Shown here one piece after another: positions 26,020 to 34,412 of a DNA stretch of 47,497 bases. The DNA is from Phycisphaerales bacterium (GTDB lineage: Bacteria; Planctomycetota; Phycisphaerae; SM23-33), in contig JABGPZ010000065.1 in NCBI GenBank assembly GCA_018644725.1, positions 1-47,497 on the forward strand. The letters run 5' to 3'. The notes below the pieces were generated by a model that saw only the letters and a list, made by a program, of their open reading frames with translations, was not told the origin of the DNA and did not search any database. Within the stretch, counting starts at the first letter, position 1. Each line of letters opens with the position of its first letter. The position numbers were made by a program, and so were the translations under genes.

Positions 26020-28019
26020 GAGGATTCCTCGTTGAGTATCGCGGCGGCTTTGGCGCCGATGCGGCGGAGATTGGCGTTGCGAACGGTCCATTTTTGCAGG
26101 TCGAGATAGTCCAGCAGCGGGACGGCGTATTTCCGGCTCACGCCGAGAGCGGTGCGAAATTCTACGGTTTCAAAGTGGGAGGCGTTTCGGAACAAGTCGA
26201 GCACGACGGGAATCGCGAGGGCCACGCCGTCGGTGTGCATGACGACTTTTTTGTCCAGGCGCACCGCCAGCGCCATGCGGATGAGGTTGTCCAGCGCACG
26301 GTCGATGGCGACCTGAGGCCGGCGGAGCGAATCGGCGATTTGGTCGGGTCGGGGGGGTGTCAGGGGAGCTTCGCGCAGAATCGCTTCCACGGCGGATTCG
26401 AGTTCGTTGAGTTTTGGCCCGGCGGAAAATCCGGGCGCGTGATAAACATTGCCGCGCAGTGCGATCTGTCCGGCCTCTTTCGCGCAGGCGATCACGCGCT
26501 GAGAAAGCACAGCATCGAGGGCGAGGGCTTCGGCGAGTTCGGCTTCGCTTGCGCCGGGCGAGTCGGGGTGGTCTTCGTGATAGCGCGCCAGCGCGTCGGC
26601 GGCCTGTTGGGCGAATTGGGAGAGAACGTCGCGATGGACCACGCGCCCTTCGCCAGCGTCCACGATTTCGTCGCGGCCCAGAAGCTCGGCCAAGATTTCT
26701 GCGCCGGCGGTTTCTGCCAGAGCGAGTTCGGAACGGATTTGTCCGGCGGTCATTGCCGCAGGGTGGGTTTGGAGATAGCACGCCACGAGCTTGGCCGGCG
26801 ATTCGTCGAGGACGGCCGCGAGTTTCGTAAGGCGATCCCGCAGATCCGCCTGGCGGCATTTTTGTTTGTGCCGGGAGACCGTCACCACACGCCCGCCGCC
26901 GAGAGTGGTCAGCATTCCGCCGTCTGGCCCGCGCAGAATGTAGCGCTCGCCGGGGATCACGGGCAGTTCGCTTTCGAGGCGAAGCTGGACGAATTGGCGC
27001 GCGCCCTGAGCGAGCGGGGCGGGGTCCTCGAGGAAGACCACTCGCGCATTGACGTGCGTCGTGCCGACGTGGAGCTGGACTTGCGTGTGCGTTTTGAGCG
27101 GCCTGGCCAGGCGCGGCAGCAATTCGAGATCGGCTTCGAAAAAGGTGGACGCTTCGACCTTGACGGCCGAGAGGAACGTGCCCTTGTCGAGCTGGTCGTG
27201 GCCCGACCCGGAGAGGTTCATCGCGACACATTGGCCGGAAAACGCTTCCGTCGCATCGCGGCCATAGACTTCCATCCCGCGCACGCGCACTTCGGCGCGG
27301 CCGGGGAACGCCCACAGAGTATCGCCGAGGGCGAGGCGTCCCGAGCGCGGAATGCCAGAGACCACCGTGCCGAATCCGTGAACGCCGAAGCGCCGTTCGA
27401 CCCACATGCCGAACACGCCGGCGGGGTTTCGGGGTTTGGCGCGCTGGACTTCTTCGTCGAGCGCGGTGCGGAACTCCCAGTAGCCCTCGCCGGAAATGTT
27501 GGACATCGGGCAGATGGCCTTGCCTTCGAGGAACGTGCCCTTGAGGAAATTTTGCACTTCCGCGACGACGTCTTCGCGGCGCTGGTCCGAGACGAGGTCG
27601 GTCTTCGTGAGAACGACCAGCCCGAAGCGCGTGCCCATCAGCCGAAGGATGTCGAGGTGTTCGTAGGTCTGGGGCATGATGCCGTCGTCGGCCGCGATCA
27701 CGAGCATCACCACGTCCACGCCCTGGGCGCCCGCGACCATGTTGCGGATGAAGCCGACGTGCCCGGGGACGTCAACGATGCCGACGATGTCGCCGTTGTC
27801 GAATTTGCACGGCGCAAAGCCGAGTTCAATCGTCAGCCCGCGCTGTTTTTCTTCGGCGAGGCGGTCGGTTTCGCAGCCGGTAATCATGCGCACCAGCGAG
27901 GTCTTGCCGTGGTCGACGTGCCCAGCCGTGCCGAGCATCACCGGGTGGCGCAGCGGCGTGGGGGCGGTTTCGCGCGGGCCGTCGCCGCAGGGCGAACAAG
28001 GTGAACCGCACTCGGTCAT
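26016..28019 (-). CDS. selB: Selenocysteine-specific elongation factor (SelB)
   Basis: A 667-aa GTPase that carries Sec-tRNA to UGA codons and binds SECIS hairpins. GTPase motifs: [13 protein letters not shown] (G1), DVPGHVGF (G3), TKTD (G4). EF-Tu-like domains 2 and 3 follow, then winged-helix repeats; the end ([20 protein letters not shown]) is the typical last SelB winged helix that contacts the SECIS. A short N-terminal extension carries three Cys ([14 protein letters not shown]). It overlaps selA and selD by 4 nt (ATGA) on both sides, so translation is coupled. Confidence 0.96.
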   Translation of the reverse strand: MTECGSPCSPCGDGPRETAPTPLRHPVMLGTAGHVDHGKTSLVRMITGCETDRLAEEKQRGLTIELGFAPCKFDNGDIVGIVDVPGHVGFIRNMVAGAQGVDVVMLVIAADDGIMPQTYEHLDILRLMGTRFGLVVLTKTDLVSDQRREDVVAEVQNFLKGTFLEGKAICPMSNISGEGYWEFRTALDEEVQRAKPRNPAGVFGMWVERRFGVHGFGTVVSGIPRSGRLALGDTLWAFPGRAEVRVRGMEVYGRDATEAFSGQCVAMNLSGSGHDQLDKGTFLSAVKVEASTFFEADLELLPRLARPLKTHTQVQLHVGTTHVNARVVFLEDPAPLAQGARQFVQLRLESELPVIPGERYILRGPDGGMLTTLGGGRVVTVSRHKQKCRQADLRDRLTKLAAVLDESPAKLVACYLQTHPAAMTAGQIRSELALAETAGAEILAELLGRDEIVDAGEGRVVHRDVLSQFAQQAADALARYHEDHPDSPGASEAELAEALALDAVLSQRVIACAKEAGQIALRGNVYHAPGFSAGPKLNELESAVEAILREAPLTPPRPDQIADSLRRPQVAIDRALDNLIRMALAVRLDKKVVMHTDGVALAIPVVLDLFRNASHFETVEFRTALGVSRKYAVPLLDYLDLQKWTVRNANLRRIGAKAAAILNEESS

Positions 28020-29443
28020 GCTTGGGCTCCGCCGGAAAGGACGCGCGCGAGGGCTTCGGCGATGCGGGACAGGTCGGGTTCGGTGACGCAGCGCATTTCG
28101 AAATAGATGCTGCCGTCGTGGAGGCGCGTGAAGACGTGTTCGCTGTCGAGGCGCAATCCGCGCGCGACATCATCGGCCGAGAGGCCCGCCGGTGGGGTCG
28201 CCGCAACGGCGATGCCTTTCATCGCTTCCATGGGCATCGTGCCCGAGCCGAGGAAGTTTTCACTCTCGACGGTTTCGAGTGTCCAGCCCGCCAGCAGCGG
28301 CGCAACGAGCTTGCTGAACGCGTCGGCGGTCTCGCGCAACTCGGCCATCGTCAGCGAAATCATGCGGTACAGCGGGTGGGTTTTGGCAAGCGCTTCGGGG
28401 TTGCGGAACAGGTGCAGTGTGCGCTCGAGGACCATCAGGCAGGTTTTGTCCACGCGTAGAACGCGGTAGAGCGGATGTTTGCGACAGCGGGCGATGGCGT
28501 CTTTGCTGCCGAGAAGCAGCCCGCCTTGGCCAGCGCCGATGAGTTTGTCCGTCGAGACCATCACGACATCCGCGCCGGTAGCGAGCGAGTGTTGCACGGT
28601 GGGCTCGTGGGGGATGCCGAAGTCGGCGAGGTCGACCAGTGCGCCCGCGCCGAGATCGTCGAGCACCAGCAGGTCGTTGTCGTGGGCGAGGGTGACGAGG
28701 TCGTCGAGGGAGACTTCCTTGTGGAAGCCGACGACGCGGTAGTTGCTCGGGTGGGCGCGAATGATCGCGGTGGTGTCTTCGGTGATGGCGTTTTGGTAGT
28801 CACGCAGGTGGACGCGATTGGTCGCGCCGATTTCGCGGAGCGTCACGCCCGAAAGCTCCATCACTTCCGGCAGGCGGAAGCTGCCGCCGATCTCGATGAG
28901 CTGGCCGCGCGAGACAATGCCTTCGCCGCCGCCCGCGAGTGCCATCAGCGCGAGCATCGTCGCGCCGGCGTTGTTGTTGACGACGAGGGCGGCTTCGGCG
29001 CCGGTGATTTCGCAGAGCAGGTCTTCCACGCGGAGGGAGCGCTCGGAGCGTTTGCCCGTTTCGCAATCGACCGCGAGGGTCACATAGCCGTCGAGCGCGC
29101 TGGAGATCGATTCGACCACGGCCGGGGCATAAACGCTGCGGCCGAGGGCGGTGTGCATGATGATGCCCGTGGCGTTGATCGCACGGTTGATGTTGGGCTC
29201 GGCACGCTGGGCAAACATTGCTTGCGTCGCGTCGACAACCCACGCCAGCAGGCCCGCTTCGACATCGCCATCGACACCGGGCGGGGTGAACGATTCGTCG
29301 AGCAGGTTCGCGCGCATCTCGTCGATGGCAGCGCGGATCAGCGCGACCAGGTCGTCGTGGCCAGCACAGGCGCGGGTGTCCGCCAAGGCGGGCGCGGCGA
29401 GTACGGCATCGACGCTGGGCAACAGTCGCAATGAATTTGACAT
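28016..29443 (-). CDS. selA: L-seryl-tRNA(Sec) selenium transferase (SelA)
   Basis: A 475-aa PLP enzyme that converts Ser-tRNA(Sec) to Sec-tRNA(Sec) using selenophosphate. Family blocks: [47 protein letters not shown], and the PLP lysine K300 in [12 protein letters not shown]. The length agrees with E. coli SelA (463 aa). ATG 29443 has GGAAGG about 8 nt upstream; the frame is open further upstream but that part would run into selC. The stop overlaps selB by 4 nt. Confidence 0.96.
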   Translation of the reverse strand: MSNSLRLLPSVDAVLAAPALADTRACAGHDDLVALIRAAIDEMRANLLDESFTPPGVDGDVEAGLLAWVVDATQAMFAQRAEPNINRAINATGIIMHTALGRSVYAPAVVESISSALDGYVTLAVDCETGKRSERSLRVEDLLCEITGAEAALVVNNNAGATMLALMALAGGGEGIVSRGQLIEIGGSFRLPEVMELSGVTLREIGATNRVHLRDYQNAITEDTTAIIRAHPSNYRVVGFHKEVSLDDLVTLAHDNDLLVLDDLGAGALVDLADFGIPHEPTVQHSLATGADVVMVSTDKLIGAGQGGLLLGSKDAIARCRKHPLYRVLRVDKTCLMVLERTLHLFRNPEALAKTHPLYRMISLTMAELRETADAFSKLVAPLLAGWTLETVESENFLGSGTMPMEAMKGIAVAATPPAGLSADDVARGLRLDSEHVFTRLHDGSIYFEMRCVTEPDLSRIAEALARVLSGGAQA

Positions 29444-29465
29444 GGTACAGTCCTTCCGAAGGGCG

Positions 29466-29489
29466 CCGCCGCCGGAGATTCGGCGACGG
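29466..29489 (-). promoter_or_regulatory. GC-rich hairpin in the selA leader
   Basis: On the minus strand CCGTCGCCG and CGGCGGCGG form a 9-bp stem around AATCTC, between selC and the selA ribosome binding site. It could protect the mRNA end after selC processing or modulate selA translation. Its loop does not resemble the SECIS loops. Confidence 0.4.
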
Positions 29490-29515
29490 TCGCAAAGAGG
29501 GCCGCAAGTGCGGCA

Positions 29516-29609
29516 CGGAGGCGAATAGGAATCGAACCTACCAAGGACGCGTAAACGCCCTTCATTGGTTTTGAAGACCAAGGGCACCACCAGGTTACCA
29601 GGCGCCTCC
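29516..29609 (-). tRNA. selC: tRNA-Sec (anticodon UCA)
   Basis: A 94-nt tRNA on the minus strand. The acceptor stem is GGAGGCG with CGCCTCC. The anticodon stem-loop is TTGGT, CTTCAAA, ACCAA, giving anticodon TCA, which reads UGA. A long variable arm (AGGGCG with CGTCCT) is diagnostic of bacterial tRNA-Sec, and the T-arm is TAGG, TTCGATT, CCTA. The discriminator is G, as in known tRNA-Sec. CCA is not encoded. It lies 73 nt upstream of selA on the same strand. Confidence 0.95.
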
Positions 29610-29705
29610 GAATTTCTTACAATGCTCAAGTTGTCAAAGCCCCGCGAATGGGGCGAGTATTATACCAAACCCGATGCGAGAGTCAAAGGGTTGGCGAATT
29701 TTGGG

Positions 29706-30443
29706 TTACGACGGCGCGTTGGCCAGCTCTGCCCGCACGGTCAGCAGGGCCTGTTCGAATTCGCGCCCAAGGCGGTTGCGCGGGTGGGGCAGGTCGATGC
29801 GGGTGCGCGTGGTGGTCCCGCCGTGGCGCATCACGACCAGCACATCCGCGAGGGAGAGCGCTTCTTCGATGTCGTGGGTGACCAGCAGGATTGTGCGGCC
29901 TTGTTGCTTGCAGAGCTCGAGGGTTTGGCCGACGAGCTTGGTGCGCGTGGATTCGTCGACGCCTTGGAACGGTTCGTCGAGCAGGAGCATGGTCGCTTCG
30001 GCCGCAAGGGCGGTCGCGAGCGACGCGCGCTGGCGCATGCCGCCGGACAATTCGTGGGGAAAACTCATCGCCACGTCGGCGGGAAGGTGGACGGCTTCGA
30101 GGATTTCCATCGCTCGTTTGCGACGCTGGGCGCGGGGGAGTTTGCGCAGGGCCAGGGGCAGTTCGATATTTTCGATCACGCGCCGCCACGGCAAAAGCGC
30201 ACCTTCTTGGGTCAGGAGCATCGTCCGCGTTGCACCGATCTGGATGGTGCCGGCGGAGGGTTGGTCCAGCCCGGCCGCCAGGCGCAGCAGCGTGGTTTTG
30301 CCGCAGCCGCTGGGGCCGACGATGCAGGTGATTTCTCCCTCGTGGCATTGCAGCGAGACGTTGTTCAGAGCGCGAACTTCGCCGCGAACGGGAGTTTGGA
30401 ACACGCGGGAAACCGCGTCGAATTGGAGCAGGGGCGTGGTCAT
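29706..30443 (-). CDS. ABC transporter ATP-binding protein (nitrate/taurine-type), next to the sel genes
   Basis: A 245-aa ATPase of the SsuB/TauB/NrtD family. Walker A GPSGCGKTT, Q-loop LLTQEGALLPWRR, signature LSGGMRQRASLATAL, Walker B LLLDEPFQGVD and the switch His in LVTHDIEEAL are intact. The start ATG overlaps the permease stop by 4 nt (ATGA) and has AAAGGAG upstream. It is followed on the same strand by selC and selA-selB-selD. The substrate is unknown; the location suggests a selenium compound (inference). Confidence 0.9.
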   Translation of the reverse strand: MTTPLLQFDAVSRVFQTPVRGEVRALNNVSLQCHEGEITCIVGPSGCGKTTLLRLAAGLDQPSAGTIQIGATRTMLLTQEGALLPWRRVIENIELPLALRKLPRAQRRKRAMEILEAVHLPADVAMSFPHELSGGMRQRASLATALAAEATMLLLDEPFQGVDESTRTKLVGQTLELCKQQGRTILLVTHDIEEALSLADVLVVMRHGGTTTRTRIDLPHPRNRLGREFEQALLTVRAELANAPS

Positions 30444-31273
30444 CCGCGCTCCTTTCGCCGCCAGTGATTCGTGCGGGTTTCCCACAGGCGCAGCAGCGCG
30501 TCGAGGCCCAGGCCGATCGCGGCGATCGCGAGGATGGCAGCGAAGGCGTATTCATATTTGCCGACCTCGTGGGCGCTGGAGATCATGCAGCCCAGGCCGG
30601 ATTGCGTTCCGGGGAAGATTTCGGCCGCGACAATCACGCGCCAGGCAATCGCCGTCGCCAGGCGCAAGCCCGTGACGATCGAGCCCATTGCGCCGGGCAA
30701 TACAGCATGGCGGAACACCTCCCATCGTCCACCGCCGAGCAGGCGGACTTGCTCGCACCAGCTTTCGCGAACGTGGCGCACGCCAGCGGAGGTGTTCAGC
30801 AGGATCGGTCCGAGCGACCCCAGTGCAATGATGGTGACCACGGCAAATCGCAGTCGGTCGAGTGTGTCATATTCCCAGGCGTCGTGTCCGGCGAGGAGCG
30901 TCGCGGGGCTGGTGAGGCCAAAAATCAGGATCGAAATCGGCAGCCACGCGATGGGGCTGACCGCGACCATGACCGACACCATCGGCGAGAGCGCATCGCG
31001 CACAGAGCGCGAAATTCCCATTGCCACACCCAGCGGGATTCCCACCACCACCGCCAGTCCCAGCCCCAGCGCCACGCGCAGCAGGCTGATCGCAACGCCG
31101 TGGCCGAGACTGGTGGTGTCGAGGAATTTGGGTGCGGCAAAGGGGTCGCACAACACCGCCCACACCTCGCCCATCGCGGGGATGATCGGGCTACGATCCG
31201 CCGCGACCACCCACACCGCCACGATGGCGGCGGGGAGGATCGAGGCAATCAAAATGCGTGGGAGGTGTTTCAT
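30440..31273 (-). CDS. ABC transporter permease (SsuC/TauC/NrtB type)
   Basis: A 277-aa inner-membrane permease with about six hydrophobic segments and the cytoplasmic EAA-like loop (EQVRLLGGGRWEVFRHAVLPGAMGSIVTGLRLATAIAW). It forms the channel with the ATPase that follows (4-nt overlap) and receives substrate from the lipoprotein encoded 3 nt upstream. The gene order porin, binding protein, permease, ATPase is consistent with import. Confidence 0.9.
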   Translation of the reverse strand: MKHLPRILIASILPAAIVAVWVVAADRSPIIPAMGEVWAVLCDPFAAPKFLDTTSLGHGVAISLLRVALGLGLAVVVGIPLGVAMGISRSVRDALSPMVSVMVAVSPIAWLPISILIFGLTSPATLLAGHDAWEYDTLDRLRFAVVTIIALGSLGPILLNTSAGVRHVRESWCEQVRLLGGGRWEVFRHAVLPGAMGSIVTGLRLATAIAWRVIVAAEIFPGTQSGLGCMISSAHEVGKYEYAFAAILAIAAIGLGLDALLRLWETRTNHWRRKERG

Positions 31274-31276
31274 GGG

Positions 31277-32425
31277 TTATTTGGCTTGGAGCTCTTTCGC
31301 GGCCTGTTCACAGAGGCTGAATTGGCAGAGGTCGGCGAGAATGGCCTCGGCGGATTTGTCTTTGTAGCGGCCTGTGTAGAGCTTCGCGTCGGCCATCATC
31401 GCTGCCCACGTCGTCATGCCCGTTCGCCAGGCATCGGTCGGCAGGGCGCTGTAGGCGATGGTCGGCACGGAGGCCTGTTCGACGGCGAGGGGCTTTTTGG
31501 TCCACTCGGCGGCGCGCTTGGCCGCGGCTTCGGTGTCGGCGGTGATGAATTGCGTGCCGAGATGAATCACTTTGAGGAACGCCTTGATCGCGGCGGGGTG
31601 CTTGGCGAGCAGGTTTTCTCTCGCGCAGACGCAGCAGCAGGGATGGTGCTGCCATGTGTCCGCCGGCGGCAGGTCCTTGAGGTCCGCGACGGTATGGCCG
31701 AGGTCTTTGGCTTCGGCGAGCGCGACGACGGGCTGGTTCATTACGAACCCGTCAATCGTCTTGCTCGAGAGAAGCGGGATCGCGTTTTTGCCGCTCTTCA
31801 TGTTGTGGAGGATCACCTTCACGCCGTCGCCGTTGGCGGTGGCCCATTTGATTCCCTCGTGGTCGAGGGCGCGCTGGAAGATCAACTTCGCAACCGCCAT
31901 CGGGGCTTTATAGCCAATCGTGACGGGCTTGTCGGCTGCGCGAAGTTGGGCGACGAAGTCGGCCCAGGTTGTCGCGGAATTACCTTTGGCGAGTACCAAC
32001 ATATCGCCGTCGGTCTGGAGGGGGCAGATGATCTTGACGGGGTTTTCGGTTTGACCGTCGGCGAGATTTGCCACGGCCGGCACGCCGCCGAGGCCAATTT
32101 GGATATCCCCGCGAGACAGTGCCGTCGGCATTTTCGATCCGCCGCCGACTTTCACCAGTCGCAGGCGTGCGAGAATTTTTCCGTTCTCAACGAGGTCATA
32201 GACTTCACGGTCTTTGACCATGCGCAACCCGACATCGTGTTGGGTGATGAAGGCCTCGCCTTCCAGCGCGGCGATGTAGAGCGCGATCTGGTGGTCGTGG
32301 CCAACGTGGCCGACGGTGATGGTCGGCGGCGTGTCCGCGTCGTTTTTGTTCGGCGCGAAGGGGCGGCTGCATCCCACGAGTAGTCCTCCCGCGAGGCACA
32401 GCATTGCAATGGATTTGAGTTTCAT
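31277..32425 (-). CDS. ABC transporter substrate-binding lipoprotein (NMT1/SsuA-like) with CCCVC motif
   Basis: A 382-aa periplasmic binding protein. A lipoprotein signal ends in LLVGC (Cys19). The fold resembles NMT1/SsuA/NrtA proteins (ITVGHVGHDHQIALYIAAL, VGGGSKMPTALSRGDIQIGLGG). Unusual is HHPCCCVCARENLL near residues 262-267, four Cys in five positions, at a place where such proteins normally have hydrophobic or small residues. These thiols could bind a soft ligand such as selenium or a metal (inference). ATG 32425 has AAAGGAACA upstream. Confidence 0.85.
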   Translation of the reverse strand: MKLKSIAMLCLAGGLLVGCSRPFAPNKNDADTPPTITVGHVGHDHQIALYIAALEGEAFITQHDVGLRMVKDREVYDLVENGKILARLRLVKVGGGSKMPTALSRGDIQIGLGGVPAVANLADGQTENPVKIICPLQTDGDMLVLAKGNSATTWADFVAQLRAADKPVTIGYKAPMAVAKLIFQRALDHEGIKWATANGDGVKVILHNMKSGKNAIPLLSSKTIDGFVMNQPVVALAEAKDLGHTVADLKDLPPADTWQHHPCCCVCARENLLAKHPAAIKAFLKVIHLGTQFITADTEAAAKRAAEWTKKPLAVEQASVPTIAYSALPTDAWRTGMTTWAAMMADAKLYTGRYKDKSAEAILADLCQFSLCEQAAKELQAK

Positions 32426-32443
32426 GGTGTGTTCCTTTCGGGG

Positions 32444-33919
32444 CTAGAGTTTGATGACAACTTGGGTCTGGACATAGGTGCCGACGTCGTTGTTCTTGCC
32501 GTAGTAGTTCCCCGGCAGCATCGTGTCGACGAGCAGGCGCAGGGCGACGTTTTTGCTCAACTTGTATTTTACTTGCGCGGTGAAGAGGTGGCCGCGGAAG
32601 CTGCCCTGCTCGATGGCGGGGTTGGTGTTGCCGCGGATCGCATGGGCGCGGAACATCAAGTTGTAGGCCAGCGAGACGTAGAGGTCTTTGGTCGGCTTGA
32701 ATGCAACGCCCGGCCCGAAGCGATGGAAGTTGCTGCCGTTGGCGCCGGTGCGCCCTTCCAGCGACGCGACGGTATAGCTGTAGAGGTTGCTGAACTGCGT
32801 GTAGCGGCCCCAGAGCATATCGAATTGCCCGTCGACGTGGTCGTCGCCGCTGCGATATTCGTAGTCGAAGAACACTTTCGTCGCCCAGTCGTCGCAGAAG
32901 CAATAGGACACGCGGTTATTCGTCGCCAGAGCGCAAACGCGCGTGTCGTTTTTCTTGCCAAATTGCCCGGCGATCTCGACGTCATATTCCCAATGAGGCG
33001 AAGGCTTGCCGGCGGCGCGCAGCCCGAAGGTGTAGAGGTCGGAGTCGTTGCCCTTTTTGAGCTTGCTATCGCTGAAGCCACGAATTTTTTCGTCGTGCTT
33101 GTAGATGAAGTAGCCTTCGAGGGTGGTGTTCTTGAGGGACGTGTTCGACGCGTAGAGAATCACGCCGGTTTCGTCCTGTTCGGTGAGGTGGACGTTGCGG
33201 TCGTTGAAGGGCTTGATGATCTTCGCGCTGTCGGAGTATTGCTTGAGGTAGACCAGATCAAATTTCGTCTGGATCGACTTGGCGACATAGGTTCCGCGTA
33301 CGGCATCGAAGAAGAACGAGCGGCCACCGTCGAGGGGCGTGCCTTCGCGGATCAGCCAGCCCCTGCCGAGTTCGATGTCCTGGCGCCCGGCGGTGATCGT
33401 CAGCGGCAGGCCCAGCGCGTTGGACCACTTCAGGTAGAGCTGGTCGAAGAACGCTTCGTTGTGGGTGAACTGCGGGTCGATGTCGGGCTTGCACCAGTAG
33501 CGCGGTTCGTAGACCAGGCGTGCGGCGATTTCGAGGTCTTTGGCGGGACGGATTTTCGTCCAGACGCGCACGCGCGGGCGATGCCAGAAGCGCTGGGCGG
33601 TTTTCTTGTCGCTGGAGGTGAGCTTGGCGTTGGATTCGCTGTAGTGGCGATAGCGCAGGTCCGCACCAAAGGCGAACCAGTCGCCATTGAGGTTGTGGGG
33701 CGTGTCGGCGAGGTCTTTGTCGGCGCGAAGAATGGCAATGCACTTGGTGCATTCGGCATGGCCGGCGGCGAGACATTTGGCGCAGAGACAGGCTTTTTGT
33801 TTGGCTGTGAGTGTTGGCGCGGGGGCAGCATTGGCCGCCGGAACAGCAGTGGCCAACAGGGCCAGCGCGAGAAGAACGAGTTTGGGACAGTCAATGAGAC
33901 GAGGGCGAAGAATTCGCAT
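32444..33919 (-). CDS. Outer-membrane porin, alginate-export type, with Cys-rich N-terminus
   Basis: A 491-aa outer-membrane protein. After a signal peptide (to about residue 31, PAANA) comes a Cys-rich plug-like segment with CLCAKC and CTKC, then a beta-barrel with family sequence of alginate-export porins (FGADLRYRHYSES, PRVRVWTKIRPAKDLEIAARL, ITAGRQDIELGRGWLI), ending YVQTQVVIKL. ATG 33919 is chosen because the signal peptide starts there and CAGGAG lies upstream. It is the first gene of the minus-strand cluster and probably admits the ABC substrate through the outer membrane. Confidence 0.82.
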   Translation of the reverse strand: MRILRPRLIDCPKLVLLALALLATAVPAANAAPAPTLTAKQKACLCAKCLAAGHAECTKCIAILRADKDLADTPHNLNGDWFAFGADLRYRHYSESNAKLTSSDKKTAQRFWHRPRVRVWTKIRPAKDLEIAARLVYEPRYWCKPDIDPQFTHNEAFFDQLYLKWSNALGLPLTITAGRQDIELGRGWLIREGTPLDGGRSFFFDAVRGTYVAKSIQTKFDLVYLKQYSDSAKIIKPFNDRNVHLTEQDETGVILYASNTSLKNTTLEGYFIYKHDEKIRGFSDSKLKKGNDSDLYTFGLRAAGKPSPHWEYDVEIAGQFGKKNDTRVCALATNNRVSYCFCDDWATKVFFDYEYRSGDDHVDGQFDMLWGRYTQFSNLYSYTVASLEGRTGANGSNFHRFGPGVAFKPTKDLYVSLAYNLMFRAHAIRGNTNPAIEQGSFRGHLFTAQVKYKLSKNVALRLLVDTMLPGNYYGKNNDVGTYVQTQVVIKL

Positions 33920-34007
33920 GGGAGCTCCTGTGAGTCGAAGAGGAGAGTTCGCACAGCTGGCGCGTGTGGCGGCATAGACGGGCCGCAGGCGCAGCAAAAA
34001 TGGCGAT

Positions 34008-34028
34008 GCGCACACCCCATGTGTGCGC
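34008..34028 (-). promoter_or_regulatory. SECIS-like hairpin in the leader of the porin-ABC-sel cluster
   Basis: On the minus strand an 8-bp stem (GCGCACAC with GUGUGCGC) closes the 5-nt loop AUGGG, 88 nt upstream of the porin ATG. The stem and loop closely resemble the selenoprotein SECIS hairpins (GCGCAC, AUGGC, GUGCGC). No UGA lies 15 nt upstream, so it would not direct Sec insertion. In E. coli a SECIS-like element in the selA leader lets SelB repress selAB; a similar feedback role is inferred here. Confidence 0.5.
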
Positions 34029-34244
34029 GGGAGCAAGTTCGACGTGGAACGTTACTCGACTAGACGGGGCCTCACGTGCAGCCTTGGAGCTGGAAGTGAA
34101 CCACCACGCCGCAACGAAGGGCGGCGGTGACAGAACGGTCAACATGGCGGTCGGGTGAAATCATTAGAGTATCTTTACCCCATTGAACACGAAAATGCAA
34201 GAAAAGGCTCGAAAAAACGGGCCCAATTTCATTCAGCGCGTCAC

Positions 34245-34254
34245 CCCCCCCCCT
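34245..34254 (+). repeat. Homopolymer of ten C
   Basis: A C10 tract 26 bp upstream of the -35 box of the gene at 34413. Such tracts can vary in length by slippage; it may also be prone to sequencing error. Confidence 0.5.
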
Positions 34255-34279
34255 CGTTCGAGTGGCCTAACAAATTTTA

Positions 34280-34307
34280 TTGATTCAATTGTGCTGCCAT
34301 GTACAAT
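34280..34307 (+). promoter_or_regulatory. Promoter of the secreted alpha/alpha-barrel-type gene
   Basis: TTGATT (34280-34285), a 16-nt spacer, TACAAT (34302-34307). The transcript would have a leader of about 100 nt before the AAGGAGG site and ATG 34413. The remainder of 33920-34412 holds the hairpin at 34008 and the C tract and shows no gene. Confidence 0.6.
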
Positions 34308-34412
34308 AATCTCACCGCCTCTGCGTTTTCAATACATGCAGAGGGTCCCGTCGATCAATAGTCGGTCGGCGCGAAGGCTTTTCAGTGAAACAAAAACAAG
34401 AAGGAGGCTTCA

